64,000 nt of DNA from Pseudonocardia oceani (GTDB lineage Bacteria; Actinomycetota; Actinomycetes; Mycobacteriales; Pseudonocardiaceae). The position numbers and the translations under genes are program-made. A model generated the notes under the pieces. That model did not search any database and was not told where the DNA came from. It saw only the letters and a program-made list of their open reading frames with translations. The stretch is taken from NCBI RefSeq assembly GCF_019263585.2, contig NZ_JADQDF010000001.1:930001-994000 (forward strand). The letters run 5' to 3'. Positions 42,256 through 51,717 of this stretch are shown here, in pieces; the stretch's first letter is position 1, and every line of letters begins with the position of its first letter.

Positions 42256-44208
42256 ATGACCGACACGATCTGGAGTCCGACGCAGGCCCGCATCGAGGGG
42301 TCCGCGCTGCGCGCCTACCTCGACTGGCTGCAGGAGCGCGAGGGGCGGCCGTTCCCCGACCACGACGCCCTCTGGGCCTGGTCGGTCGAGGACGTCGGCC
42401 GGTTCTGGGTCTCGCTCGTCGACTACTACGGGGTCGAGTTCTCCGCGCCGCACACCGAGGTGCGCACCGCCGACCCGATGCCGCGCACCCGCTGGTTCAC
42501 CGGGGCCACGCTGAACTGGGCCGAGCAGGCGCTGCGCCGCGGCGCGGGCGACGCCGTCGCGCTGGTCTGCGTCCAGGAGGGCGGCCTGCCCGCGCGCGAG
42601 ATCACCTTCGACGAGCTGCGCCGCACGGTCGCGGCCGTGGCCGGGTGGCTGCGGCGCGCGGGCGTGCGCCCCGGGGACCGCGTCGGGGCCTACCTGCCCA
42701 ACACCGAGCACGCGGTGATCGGCGCGCTCGCCGCGGCCGCGGTCGGCGCGGTGTGGGCGTGCTGCTCCCCCGACTTCGGCGCCGAGGGCACCACCGGCCG
42801 CCTCGCCCAGCTCGAGCCCACGGTCCTGATCGCGACCGACGGCTACCACTGGAACGGCAAGGAGGTCGACCGCGCCGACGTCGTGGCGCACCTGCGCGAG
42901 AACCTCACGACGCTGCGTCACGTCGTCCACGTCCCCTGCGTGTTCGACCGCCCGCACCCCGAGGGCGCGACGCCGTGGGACGAGGTGGTGGCGACCGAGG
43001 CGCCGCTCGAGTTCGAGCAGGTCGAGTTCTCGCACCCGCTGTGGGTGCTGTTCACCTCCGGCACCACCGGCCTGCCCAAGGGCCTGGTCCACGGACACGG
43101 CGGCATCACGCTGGAGGGCCTGAAGTGGTCGGGCCTCTACGCCGGGATGCGGCCGGGCGAGCGGCTGTTCGCGTTCACCTCCACCGGGTGGGCGCTGTGG
43201 AACATGCAGGTGAACGTGCTCGTGCAGGGCGCCGGCATCGTCCTGTACGAGGGCAGTCCCGGCCACCCGGCCGGCGCGGTCTGGGAGGTCGCGGCGCGCA
43301 CCGGGGCGCAGGTCGTGCTCGTCGGCGCCGCGGTGATCACGGCGACGGCGGGCACCGGCGTCCGGCCGGTGCAGGAGCACGACCTGAGCCGGCTGCGGCA
43401 CGTCATGGTCAGCGGCTCGGCCCTGCCCGAGGCGGGCTACCACTGGGTCATGGACAACGTGAGCCCCGACGTGCGCATCGACTCCACGAGCGGCGGCACC
43501 GACGTCTCGGGCGCGTTCGTCGGCGCCAACGAGTACACGCCGGTGCGGCCGGGCCGGATCGGCGGGCGGCTCGCGGGCGTCGACTGCGCGGCGTGGGACG
43601 AGGACGGGAACCCGGTCGTCGAGTCGGTGGGCGACCTCGTGATCACCCAGCCGATGCCGTCGATGCCGGTCCACCTCTGGAACGACCCCGACGACGCCCG
43701 CTACACCGAGTCCTACTTCGACACCTGGCCCGGCGTCTGGCGCCACGGCGACTGGGTCACGATGCACGCCGACGGCAGCGTCTCGGTGCACGGCCGCTCG
43801 GACTCCACACTCAACCGGCAGGGCGTGCGCCTGGGCAGCAGCGACTTCTACGACGTGCTGGAGACCCTGCCGGAGATCGCCGAGACCCTCGTCGTCGGCG
43901 TCGACCTCCCCGACGACGGCTACTGGCTCGGGCTGTTCGTCGTGCCGACGCCCGGGCAGGACCTCGACGACGCGCTGAAGCAGAAGATCGTCACGACGCT
44001 GCGGACGCGCCTGACGCCGCGGCACGTCCCGGACGAGATCGTCGAGGCGCCCGCCGTGCCGCACACCCTGTCGGGCAAGCGGCTCGAGGTGCCGATCAAG
44101 AAGCTGCTCAGCGGCCGGCCGCTGGAGAAGGCGGCCAACCTCGCCTCCGTCGACGACCCCGACGCCCTGCGCTGGTACGCGCGCTTCGCCGCCGACCGGC
44201 TCGACTGA
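42256..44208 (+). CDS. Acetoacetyl-CoA synthetase
   Basis: A 650-residue AMP-forming ligase. The acetyl-CoA-synthetase-like N-terminus (WSVEDVGRFWVSLVDYYGV, ADPMPRTRWFTGATLNWAEQ) is characteristic of acetoacetate-CoA ligase. The ATP motif is LFTSGTTGLPKGLVHGHGG near residue 272, with GDWVTMHADGSVSVHGRSD and the C-terminal Lys in TLSGKRLEVPIKKLLSG. It activates acetoacetate, as in ketone-body or leucine breakdown. Start choices are GTG 42241, ATG 42250 and ATG 42256, the last having AAGG at the best distance. It overlaps the next gene (TGATG). Confidence 0.88.
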   Translation: MTDTIWSPTQARIEGSALRAYLDWLQEREGRPFPDHDALWAWSVEDVGRFWVSLVDYYGVEFSAPHTEVRTADPMPRTRWFTGATLNWAEQALRRGAGDAVALVCVQEGGLPAREITFDELRRTVAAVAGWLRRAGVRPGDRVGAYLPNTEHAVIGALAAAAVGAVWACCSPDFGAEGTTGRLAQLEPTVLIATDGYHWNGKEVDRADVVAHLRENLTTLRHVVHVPCVFDRPHPEGATPWDEVVATEAPLEFEQVEFSHPLWVLFTSGTTGLPKGLVHGHGGITLEGLKWSGLYAGMRPGERLFAFTSTGWALWNMQVNVLVQGAGIVLYEGSPGHPAGAVWEVAARTGAQVVLVGAAVITATAGTGVRPVQEHDLSRLRHVMVSGSALPEAGYHWVMDNVSPDVRIDSTSGGTDVSGAFVGANEYTPVRPGRIGGRLAGVDCAAWDEDGNPVVESVGDLVITQPMPSMPVHLWNDPDDARYTESYFDTWPGVWRHGDWVTMHADGSVSVHGRSDSTLNRQGVRLGSSDFYDVLETLPEIAETLVVGVDLPDDGYWLGLFVVPTPGQDLDDALKQKIVTTLRTRLTPRHVPDEIVEAPAVPHTLSGKRLEVPIKKLLSGRPLEKAANLASVDDPDALRWYARFAADRLD

Positions 44209-44951
44209 TGCGCCTGGGGGCGACGCTCACCCACCTGTCCGACGCGCCGCCCCACCCGGTCGCGGAGTGGGCGCGGCGCCTGGCGGGTGCGGGGTTCGAG
44301 AGCCTGTGGACCCCGCAGATCATCGGGCGCGGCCCGCTGGTGCCGGACCCGTTCGTCACGCTCGCGGCGGCGGCCGCGGCCACCACCGGCGTGGCACTGG
44401 GGACGGCCACGCTGCAGGTGCCGCTGCACCACCCCGCCGATCTCGCGCACCGGATCCTCTCGCTGGTGGCCGTGTGCGGCGACCGGCTGTCGGTCGGCGT
44501 GAGCCCCGGCTCGACGCGCGACGACTACGCCGCGCTCGACCGCCCCTACCCCGCCCGCTTCCGCACCTTCGACGAGAGCGTGGCCCGGCTGCGGGTCCTG
44601 CTCGCCGACGGCCGCGACGAGCACGCGGTCCTCGCCCCCGCGCCGCCGACGGGCGCCCCGCCGGTCCTGCTCGGCTCGTGGGGCGCGAAGGTCGAGCGGG
44701 CCGCCCGCGAGTTCGACGGCTGGCTGGCGTCGGCCTACCGCACCACGCCCGACGAGATCGTCGCCGCGCACGCGCGGTACCGGGCGGCGGGGGGCCGGCG
44801 GGCGGTCGTGTGCGCCGTGCCGGTGACCGGCGGCCCCGGCCCCACCGGCGAGGTGCTGCACCGCTACGCCGAGGCCGGCTTCGACGAGGCGGTCGTGCTG
44901 ATCGGACCGGACGGACCCGGTCCCGAGGAGGTCCGGGCCGCCTTCCCGTGA
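44208..44951 (+). CDS. LLM-class oxidoreductase, short (247 aa)
   Basis: A luciferase-like protein with AWARRLAGAGFESLWTPQI-type start (WARRLAGAGFESLWTPQI), GVALGTATLQVPLHHPADLA and DRLSVGVSPGSTRDDYAAL. At 247 residues it is shorter than the 290-340 usual for the family, lacking part of the insertion loops. The start overlaps the synthetase stop, so co-translation is expected. Role relative to acetoacetate is unknown. Confidence 0.82.
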   Translation: MRLGATLTHLSDAPPHPVAEWARRLAGAGFESLWTPQIIGRGPLVPDPFVTLAAAAAATTGVALGTATLQVPLHHPADLAHRILSLVAVCGDRLSVGVSPGSTRDDYAALDRPYPARFRTFDESVARLRVLLADGRDEHAVLAPAPPTGAPPVLLGSWGAKVERAAREFDGWLASAYRTTPDEIVAAHARYRAAGGRRAVVCAVPVTGGPGPTGEVLHRYAEAGFDEAVVLIGPDGPGPEEVRAAFP

Positions 44952-44955
44952 ACCG

Positions 44956-45234
44956 TCAGGCGTCGGTGGAGCGGTGCACGCCGATCAGCCGGTCGACCGC
45001 GGTGACCACGGCGAGCGCCTCGGTCACGATCTCCCGCGGCAGCGTGGCGACCTGCCGGCCGACGGCGTCGAGCAGGGAGGCCTGCGCCTTGCCCAGGTCG
45101 CCGCGGAACGGGTCGGTGCGCGCGTCGTGCCGGGCGGAGATGCGGAGCATCTGCGCGGTCTCGGCGATCGCCGCACCGTTGGCGCGGGTGTAGGCCGCGC
45201 GGCGCTGCGCCGGGGTGAGTTCGGCAGAGGACAC
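44956..45234 (-). CDS. Hypothetical helical protein (92 aa)
   Basis: A small, mainly helical protein (ELTPAQRRAAYTRANGAAIA, DLGKAQASLLDAVGRQVATL). GTG 45234 has GGAAGG eight bases upstream and codon use is normal for the region. It ends five bases from the stop of the convergent luciferase-like gene. No family recognised, no signal peptide or membrane segment. Confidence 0.6.
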   Translation of the reverse strand: MSSAELTPAQRRAAYTRANGAAIAETAQMLRISARHDARTDPFRGDLGKAQASLLDAVGRQVATLPREIVTEALAVVTAVDRLIGVHRSTDA

Positions 45235-45413
45235 GGCAGGGCCTTCCGGTGGACGGCATCGGCCCGGTGGCCGGGCGCCCTTCCCCGGCGCCCGGTCACC
45301 GGAGACCCGACCCTACGGCAGATCGAACATCAGTTCGACACCCCCGCCGGGTGACGCGCACCCCACGTCGGTCCGTAGTCGGCCGACAGCGCCGCGCTCA
45401 GCGGGCACCCGAC

Positions 45414-47114
45414 TCAGAGCCGGTAGGTGCGGATCTTCGAGTAGAGCGCCGTGCGGGAGATGCCGAGCTCACGGGCGGCGAGGGACTTGTTGCCGTCGTG
45501 CGCGCGCAGGACCGACGCGATGACGCCCGCCTCGGCCCGCTCGATCGGGCTCAGCGCACGGCGCTCGGCGGCACCGCGGACCTCGGCGGGCAGGCCGGCG
45601 AGGACGATCGTCGGGCCGTCGGCGTCGCGCGCGGCGTCGCGCACCACCCGGGCCAGCTCGGCGAGGTTGCCGGGCCAGTCGTAGCGGCGCAGCGCGGCGT
45701 GGGCGTCCGCGGCGAAGGACAGGTCCCGGCCGTGGCGGGCCAGCTCCGACCGGGCGTGGGCGACGACGGCGTCGGGCCTGCCTCGTAGCGGCGCCAGGTG
45801 CACCGTGGCCGCAGCCAGCCCGTCGACCAGGCGCATCACCGGCGGTGGGGCCGCGGCGCCGTCGGTGACGGTGGCGGTGGCGGTGAGGCCCAGCGGCGGG
45901 CACACGCCGGCCGCGTCGAGGACGGCGCAGACGGCCGCCGCCGCGGCGGCGTCGAGCAGGTCGACGTGGTGCAGCAGCACCGGCGACGGGTCGTCGAGGG
46001 CCGCGCGCAGCCGGTCGACCCACGCCGCGGGGTCGAGCACGCAGGTCGCGGCGTCGAGCACGACCGGGTCGGCGTCGAACGCGCCCGTGAGCAGCGTGCG
46101 CTTGCCGGTGCCGGGCTCGCCGAGGACGACCACCGGCCCCTGCGCGACCAGCGACCGGGCGCGGCGCGCCGCCGCCTCCCACTCGCTCCCCGGTTCCGCC
46201 GCGACCGGGCGCCGGGTGCGGCGCGGTGGCACGGGCGGCGACTCGGGCGACGCCGGACCCTCCGTCACCGTGACGACCGCACCGGCCGGTGCCCCCGCCT
46301 CCCGCACGAGCCGGACCCGCGCGGTGAGGTCGGCCGGCAGCGCGATCCGGGCGTCGTCGCCCGCGCCGCGCAGAGCGCGGATCTCGTCCCAGAGGTCGAG
46401 GCGGTCGAGCCCGAGGTCGGCGGCCTGCGGGTTGGCGATGATCAGCCCGTCACCGACGACGGCGACGGGCCCGCCGCCGCGGCGCTGCTCCTCCAGGAAC
46501 GCCGAGAGCAGGTGCCGCTCCCGCGCCGACGCCGCGTCGTAGAGCGCGGCCCGGATCTCCTCGACGAGCTTGCGCACCACGACCGCGAGCAGTGAGTTGG
46601 TGTCGGCGGCGCGGCAGGTGACGTTGACCGCACCGACGATCCGGCGGGTCACCGGGTGCCGCACGGGTGCGGCCACGCAGGTGACGTCGTGGAAGCGCTG
46701 GACGAAGTGCTCCGACCCCCGGACGACGGCCAGCCCGCCGGTCTCCAGCGCGGTGCCCAGGCCGTTGGTGCCGACGAACTCCTCGTTGAAGCAGAAACCC
46801 TCGACGACCGACAGGCCGTCGAGGGTGTTCCGCAGCATCGGCTCGGAGACCCACCGCCACACCACGCTGCCGGACGCGTCCGACAGCGCCAGGCACGAGC
46901 TGTCGCCGACCAGCAGGTCGGCCATCCCGGTCATGATCGGGACGGCGACCCGGGCGAAGTGGGTGTCGAGGTCGGTCTCGAGGTAGGGGACGTCGACGTA
47001 CTCGGGGTCGACGCCGCTGAACCGCGAGCGGCGCCAGGACGTGAGCACCTCCGCGCGCACGTCACGGGGCTCCTCCCCCGCCTGGAAGCGCTCCCAGGTG
47101 CGCACGGTCGTCAT
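45414..47114 (-). CDS. AcoR-like activator (GAF, degenerate AAA+, Fis HTH)
   Basis: A 566-residue regulator. Residues 60-200 form a GAF domain (SSCLALSDASGSVVWRWVSE, CFNEEFVGTNGLGTALETGG), about 300-500 an AAA+ domain with Walker A LGEPGTGKRTLL and YDWPGNLAELARVV, and the C-terminal Fis-type HTH is NKSLAARELGISRTALYSKI. The GAFTGA loop that contacts sigma-54 is missing, and the AAA+ module is shortened, as in other actinobacterial relatives that must work with another sigma factor. It lies 62 bp downstream of the monooxygenase gene, its likely target. Confidence 0.88.
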   Translation of the reverse strand: MTTVRTWERFQAGEEPRDVRAEVLTSWRRSRFSGVDPEYVDVPYLETDLDTHFARVAVPIMTGMADLLVGDSSCLALSDASGSVVWRWVSEPMLRNTLDGLSVVEGFCFNEEFVGTNGLGTALETGGLAVVRGSEHFVQRFHDVTCVAAPVRHPVTRRIVGAVNVTCRAADTNSLLAVVVRKLVEEIRAALYDAASARERHLLSAFLEEQRRGGGPVAVVGDGLIIANPQAADLGLDRLDLWDEIRALRGAGDDARIALPADLTARVRLVREAGAPAGAVVTVTEGPASPESPPVPPRRTRRPVAAEPGSEWEAAARRARSLVAQGPVVVLGEPGTGKRTLLTGAFDADPVVLDAATCVLDPAAWVDRLRAALDDPSPVLLHHVDLLDAAAAAAVCAVLDAAGVCPPLGLTATATVTDGAAAPPPVMRLVDGLAAATVHLAPLRGRPDAVVAHARSELARHGRDLSFAADAHAALRRYDWPGNLAELARVVRDAARDADGPTIVLAGLPAEVRGAAERRALSPIERAEAGVIASVLRAHDGNKSLAARELGISRTALYSKIRTYRL

Positions 47115-47176
47115 CGACCCCCCTCTCGGCCCCCCATCCTGACCCACCGCACCGCGCGGGGCCAGGTTCGCCGGGA

Positions 47177-48346
47177 TCAGGCGCGGGCGGCCTTCTCCTG
47201 CTCGTACTTCTTCGTCATGTGGTCGACGGCGTCGAGCTGGGTCTGGGCGTGGGCCGTGCGGGTCGCGCTCGCCCGGTCCTTCGCCGCCACGGTGCTCTCG
47301 GCCTGGCCCTGGAACTCGGGGAACACGTTCTGCGCGATGAGCTCATAGGAGCGGCGGGTGGCCTCCGGGTTGGCCCACTCGTGGCCCAGCAGCAGGAACG
47401 CGCCGAATCCGCCGGACTGGTCCTTCAGCTTCTGGACCTGCGCCTTGGCGTCCTCGACGGTGCCGATCGCGCCGATACCGGCCTCGTTGATGAAGTCGAT
47501 CATCTCCTTCACGTCGCCGCCCGCGACGGCCATCTGCGGGAACGCCGCGACCTTCTGGAAGTAGTGGAACCAGTGCTCGATGCCGTGCTCGACCTCGCGG
47601 TAGGCCTGCTCCTTGGTCTCGGCGATGTGCATCAGCCCGACCAGGCGCCAGCCGGAGCGGTCCGGCACCGGGCGGCCGAAGTGCGCGGCCTGCTCCTCGA
47701 CGACGTTCCAGTGGTGCGCCAGCGCGTCGAACCCGTCCTGGGTGAGCGTGGCGCCGATCGAGAGCAGGCCCGTGCCGTACTTGCCGGCCAGGCGCGGCCC
47801 GGTGGGCGAGGCGACGGCGGCGACGGTGATGTCGAAGCACGGGTCGGTGTAGGGGCGCAGCTGCAGCTGGGCGTCGACGAGGTTGTGGGTGCGGGTCTGC
47901 TTCGTGACGGTCTCGCCGGCGAGCAGGCGCGTGATGATGTCGAGGTTGTCCTCCATCAGCTCGCGGGTGTCGGTCGGGTTGAGCCCGATCATCGAGGAGT
48001 CCGTCGGGAGCGAGCCGGGGCCACAGCCCAGCATCGAGCGCCCGCGCGTCAGGTGGTCGAGCAGCACCATGCGGTCGGCCACCCACAGCGGGTTGTGGTA
48101 GGCGACGGACGTGACGCCGGTGCCCAGCCGGATCTGCCGGGTCCGCTCGGCGGCGGCGGCGATGAAGATCTCGGGCGAGGCGATGATCTCGCTGCCCGCC
48201 GAGTGGTGCTCACCGATCCAGGCCTCGTCGTAGCCCAGCCGGTCGAGGTGCTCGACGAGCTCGAGGTCGCGCTGCAGCGCGAGGGTCGGGTTCTGGCCCG
48301 GCTTGTGGAAGGGCGCGAGGAAGGTGCCGAAACGCAGACGGCTCAC
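47177..48346 (-). CDS. Luciferase-like monooxygenase, limonene 1,2-monooxygenase-like
   Basis: A 389-residue flavin-dependent monooxygenase (FGTFLAPFHKPGQNPTLALQ, LVEHLDRLGYDEAWIGEHHS, LGTGVTSVAYHNPLWVADRM, LTRGRSMLGCGPGSLPTDS). The length and motifs match LimB-type enzymes of Rhodococcus, which epoxidise limonene. Substrate is uncertain. GTG 48346 follows AGGAG. The AcoR-like gene downstream on the same strand probably senses the substrate. Confidence 0.87.
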   Translation of the reverse strand: MSRLRFGTFLAPFHKPGQNPTLALQRDLELVEHLDRLGYDEAWIGEHHSAGSEIIASPEIFIAAAAERTRQIRLGTGVTSVAYHNPLWVADRMVLLDHLTRGRSMLGCGPGSLPTDSSMIGLNPTDTRELMEDNLDIITRLLAGETVTKQTRTHNLVDAQLQLRPYTDPCFDITVAAVASPTGPRLAGKYGTGLLSIGATLTQDGFDALAHHWNVVEEQAAHFGRPVPDRSGWRLVGLMHIAETKEQAYREVEHGIEHWFHYFQKVAAFPQMAVAGGDVKEMIDFINEAGIGAIGTVEDAKAQVQKLKDQSGGFGAFLLLGHEWANPEATRRSYELIAQNVFPEFQGQAESTVAAKDRASATRTAHAQTQLDAVDHMTKKYEQEKAARA

Positions 48347-48488
48347 GTGTGCTCCTGCTGGTCGATCGGCGGCCGCGGTCCCGACCGCTCTGTGGCCCCA
48401 GCATGACCCGCGTCACGCGCGCCGGACTGTGCGGAAAGTGGACACCTCCGGCCCGTCCGGCGAAGCCGCGTTCCGGGTACCCCCCGGC

Positions 48489-48998
48489 GTGGACCTCAAC
48501 TTCTGCATCACGTGCGCCGCTCCCCTGAGGGCCCGCGACGACACCGAGTACGTGTGCGACAACGGCCACCCGTACTGGAACGAGCCGCGCGCGAGCACGT
48601 GCGTGGTGCTGCTCGACAGCGACCGCGTGCTGGTCGCCGAGCGCGGCGTCGAGCCCCGCAAGGGGAGCTACATCTTCCCCGGCGGGTTCCTGCATTTCGG
48701 GGAGGACCCGCGCGACGGGGCGCGGCGCGAGATCCGCGAGGAGACCGGCCTGACCTGCGGCGAGCTGACGCTGCTCGACGTCCACAACCTGCGCTACCAG
48801 GAGAACGAGGCCTCGCTGAGCATCGTGTTCCTGGCGCAGGACTGGGCGGGCGCCCCCGCCGCGGACGACGACGCCGCCGCGCTGGTGTGGCAGCCCCTCG
48901 ACGTGATCGACGGCGACCGGTTCGCGTGGCCCTTCCCGGGGCTCACCGATCGGATCCGCGGAATCACCGGGGCGGGGGCCGGCGTTGGACACTCCTGA
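48489..48998 (+). CDS. Nudix hydrolase with N-terminal zinc ribbon
   Basis: A Nudix protein of about 169 residues. The Zn ribbon uses CITC (residues 6-9) and Cys/His of YVCDNGH, as in NudC/NADH-pyrophosphatase-like proteins. The Nudix box GGFLHFGEDPRDGARREIRE plus ETGL is complete. It probably hydrolyses a nucleoside-diphosphate-linked compound. Start is uncertain: GTG 48489 gives a start flush with the ribbon, GTG 48438 lies upstream, and neither has a strong ribosome site. Confidence 0.85.
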   Translation: MDLNFCITCAAPLRARDDTEYVCDNGHPYWNEPRASTCVVLLDSDRVLVAERGVEPRKGSYIFPGGFLHFGEDPRDGARREIREETGLTCGELTLLDVHNLRYQENEASLSIVFLAQDWAGAPAADDDAAALVWQPLDVIDGDRFAWPFPGLTDRIRGITGAGAGVGHS

Positions 48999-49041
48999 CC
49001 ACCCGCGCCATGACGCCCAGGTCCACGACGAGGGGGAACCC

Positions 49042-49734
49042 GTGCCGCACCAGGTGCTCGACGCGACCACCACCACCGCTGCGGCCCCGCGCCGGCGCCG
49101 TGCGTGGCGCCTCGCCGTGGCCGCCGTCGCGGTCGCGGTCGCCGTGCCCGTCGGGGTGCAGGTGGCGGGCTCGCTGCCCGGCTTCGGCCCGCCGGAGCAG
49201 ACCGTGATCGACCGCAGCCCGGCCCCGCTGCTCCTCGCCCTGGCCGACCTGTCGGAGTACCACGCGGCCACCGGCACGTTCCAGGCCGTCGTCGACCTCG
49301 AGCGCGACACCCCCTGGGTCCCGTCCGTGATCAGCGGCGAGCGCACGACGCTGCTCGCCACCGGCGGCGTCGACGCGGTCGTCGACTTCGGCGGGCTCGG
49401 CCCCGACGCCGTGCGCCCGTCGGCCGACCGCCGGTCGGTCACGATCACGCTGCCCCCGCCGCGCCTGGCCCCGGCCACGCTCGACCCGGCGCAGACCCGC
49501 GTGCTCGACCGCGACCGCGGCGCCGTCGAGCGGATCGGCGGCGTGTTCGCCGACGACCCGGTGGACGACGCGGCGCTCTACCGGCTCGCCGCGCAGCGCA
49601 TCGATGACGCCGCCCGCGGCAGCGACCTGCTCGCCCGTGCCGAGACCGGCACCCGCGACATGCTCACGGGCCTGGCCGGGTCGCTGGGCTACGAGCGGGT
49701 CGAGGTCGTCTTCGACGCCGTCCCCGCCGATTGA
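49042..49734 (+). CDS. Membrane-anchored DUF4230-like protein
   Basis: A 230-residue protein with one membrane segment at about residues 18-42 (WRLAVAAVAVAVAVPVGVQV) and an extracytoplasmic domain (LADLSEYHAATGTFQAVVDL, TGGVDAVVDFGGL, SVTITLPPPRLAP) typical of DUF4230. GTG 49042 has AGGGGG six bases upstream. TTG 48985 is in frame upstream, overlapping the Nudix gene. Function of the family is unknown. Confidence 0.78.
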   Translation: MPHQVLDATTTTAAAPRRRRAWRLAVAAVAVAVAVPVGVQVAGSLPGFGPPEQTVIDRSPAPLLLALADLSEYHAATGTFQAVVDLERDTPWVPSVISGERTTLLATGGVDAVVDFGGLGPDAVRPSADRRSVTITLPPPRLAPATLDPAQTRVLDRDRGAVERIGGVFADDPVDDAALYRLAAQRIDDAARGSDLLARAETGTRDMLTGLAGSLGYERVEVVFDAVPAD

Positions 49735-49801
49735 CAGGAGAGTTTCTCTACGCAACTCTGGTGCTCGCAGGGCTACCGGACGAGCGTGAGGAGCCGACGG
49801 C

Positions 49802-51655
49802 ATGGGTGACGCGCAGGCGCGGAGCACCACGATCCTCGTGGAGGCCGAGGCCTTCGACGACCACGGCGGCTGGACGCTCGACTCCCAGTTCGAGTCCGTG
49901 ATGGGGTCGCCGTACCTGCTCGCCCACGGACTGGGGCGGCCCGTCGCCGACGCCACGACCGTCGTCGAGGTGCCGGAGGCGGGCGAGTACGGCGTCTGGG
50001 TCCGGACGAAGGACTGGATGCCCGAGGGCCACCCCGGCCGCTTCACGCTGTCGGTCGGCGGCACGGCGCTCGGGGCCGAGTTCGGCGCCGACGGCCGCGA
50101 CTGGGCGTGGGCCTCCGGCGGCACCGTCCGGCTCGACCGCGGCCCGACGACGCTGGCCCTGCACGACCTCACGGGCTTCGACGGGCGGTGCGACGCGGTC
50201 TACCTCTGCCGCGACGGGTCCGCCCCGCCCGACGAGCCCACCCGGGAGTGGCGCCGGAACCTGCTCGGGCTGCCGTCCGAGCCGTCCGACGCGGGCGCGT
50301 TCGACGTCGTCGTCGTCGGGGGCGGGGTGTCCGGCTGCGCCGCGGCGCTCGCGGCGGCGCGCCTGGGCCGCCGGGTCGCACTCGTCCAGGACCGTCCGGT
50401 GCTCGGCGGCAACGCGAGCACCGAGGTCGGCCTCACGCCCCAGGGCCGGTCGAACCCGCTGATCGCCGAGCTCACGACCCGCTCCGACGACGGCGACCTG
50501 CTCGCGCGGAAGGTCCTCGAGGCCGAGCCGACCCTGACGCTGTCGCTGGAGCAGCGCGTCGTCGGCCTCGCGATGGACGGCTCGCGGATCGTCTCGGTCG
50601 ACACCCGCGACGCCCGCACCGGGCACGAGCACCGCTACCGCGCGCCGGTGTTCGTCGACTGCACCGGCACCGCCCTGCTGGGCCTGCTCTCGGGCGCCCG
50701 CACCCTGTTCGGCCAGGAGTCCCGCGCCGAGTACGGCGAGCCGCTGGCACCCCGCCGCCGGGTCGAGGCGCACCACGGCCACACCGTCTTCTTCCGCACC
50801 CGCCGCGCCGAGGGGCCCGTCCCGTTCCCCGACGTGCCGTGGGCCCGGGCGGTGGCCCGCGACTTCGCGAAGCTCACCGGCCAGCTCGCGCGGCCCGGCG
50901 TCGACAACGCGCCGGGGCCGGTGGCCGGCCGGGGGCCGCGGGCCTGGTTCGCGCGAACCGGGAAGAAGGGCGCACCGGGCCGCGCGACCGTCGGCAAGGT
51001 CCTGCGCAAGCTGCCGGAGCGAGTGCGCATGCGGCTGAACATGGAGCGGTTCCCGGCCACGCACTTCTGGGAGTACGGGCAGTGGCTCGACCCCTACACC
51101 GACGGCGAGCACATCCGCGACCACCTCCTCGCCGCGCTCTACGGCACGTTCTCCAACGTCAGGCGCCGCGAGCCCGACGCCTGCGCCGACCTGGAGCTGG
51201 AGTGGGTCGGGTTCGTCGCGGGTCAGGGCGAGTTCCGCCGCTACCTGGGCGACCACGTGCTCACCGAGAACGACATCCGCGACCACACCGCCTTCCCCGA
51301 CGCCGTCGTGCAGAACTCCGGCGCGTTCTGCCTGCACCACGCCGGGCACCGCCGGTACGACTTCCGCCTGCGCGGCTGGACCTGGGACACCCGCGACGGC
51401 AAGCCCTACGACATCCCGTTCCGCTGCCTCTACTCCGCCGACACCACGAACCTGATGATGGCCGGCAAGCACATCAGCGTCACCCACATCGCGGGGTCGT
51501 CGACGAAGTTCATGGCCAACGGTGCCCAGCACGGGATCGCCACGGCCGCGGCCGCGCACCTCTGCGTCGCGCACGGCACCACGCCGCGCGGGGTCTACGA
51601 GGAGCACCTCGACGAGCTGCGGGCGGTGGTCGCCGGCCTGACCGGGGACGCCTGA
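49802..51655 (+). CDS. FAD-dependent oxidoreductase with N-terminal beta-sandwich domain
   Basis: A 617-residue protein. Residues 10-125 look like a carbohydrate-binding-type beta sandwich (ILVEAEAFDDHGGWTLDSQF, VPEAGEYGVWVRTKDW). Residues 155-600 are an FAD-dependent oxidoreductase of the PF12831 type (DVVVVGGGVSGCAAALAAAR, LGGNASTEVGLTPQG, ADTTNLMMAGKHISVTHIAG). No signal peptide. This fusion is widespread in Planctomycetes and Bacteroidetes with sugar catabolism and less usual here. ATG 49802 has GAGGAG nine bases upstream. It is alone, so no pathway is implied. Confidence 0.8.
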   Translation: MGDAQARSTTILVEAEAFDDHGGWTLDSQFESVMGSPYLLAHGLGRPVADATTVVEVPEAGEYGVWVRTKDWMPEGHPGRFTLSVGGTALGAEFGADGRDWAWASGGTVRLDRGPTTLALHDLTGFDGRCDAVYLCRDGSAPPDEPTREWRRNLLGLPSEPSDAGAFDVVVVGGGVSGCAAALAAARLGRRVALVQDRPVLGGNASTEVGLTPQGRSNPLIAELTTRSDDGDLLARKVLEAEPTLTLSLEQRVVGLAMDGSRIVSVDTRDARTGHEHRYRAPVFVDCTGTALLGLLSGARTLFGQESRAEYGEPLAPRRRVEAHHGHTVFFRTRRAEGPVPFPDVPWARAVARDFAKLTGQLARPGVDNAPGPVAGRGPRAWFARTGKKGAPGRATVGKVLRKLPERVRMRLNMERFPATHFWEYGQWLDPYTDGEHIRDHLLAALYGTFSNVRRREPDACADLELEWVGFVAGQGEFRRYLGDHVLTENDIRDHTAFPDAVVQNSGAFCLHHAGHRRYDFRLRGWTWDTRDGKPYDIPFRCLYSADTTNLMMAGKHISVTHIAGSSTKFMANGAQHGIATAAAAHLCVAHGTTPRGVYEEHLDELRAVVAGLTGDA

Positions 51656-51717
51656 GCATGCGTCCTCCGCGAGCCCGCTGTCGTGTGCGGCAGCGCGGTC
51701 GGGGTCCTGCCGGTCTG

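Noticed and set aside
44208..44951. One long fused frame covering synthetase and luciferase-like gene
   Set aside because: The synthetase ends at TGA 44206-44208 in its own frame. The apparent fusion only exists in the frame of the second gene.
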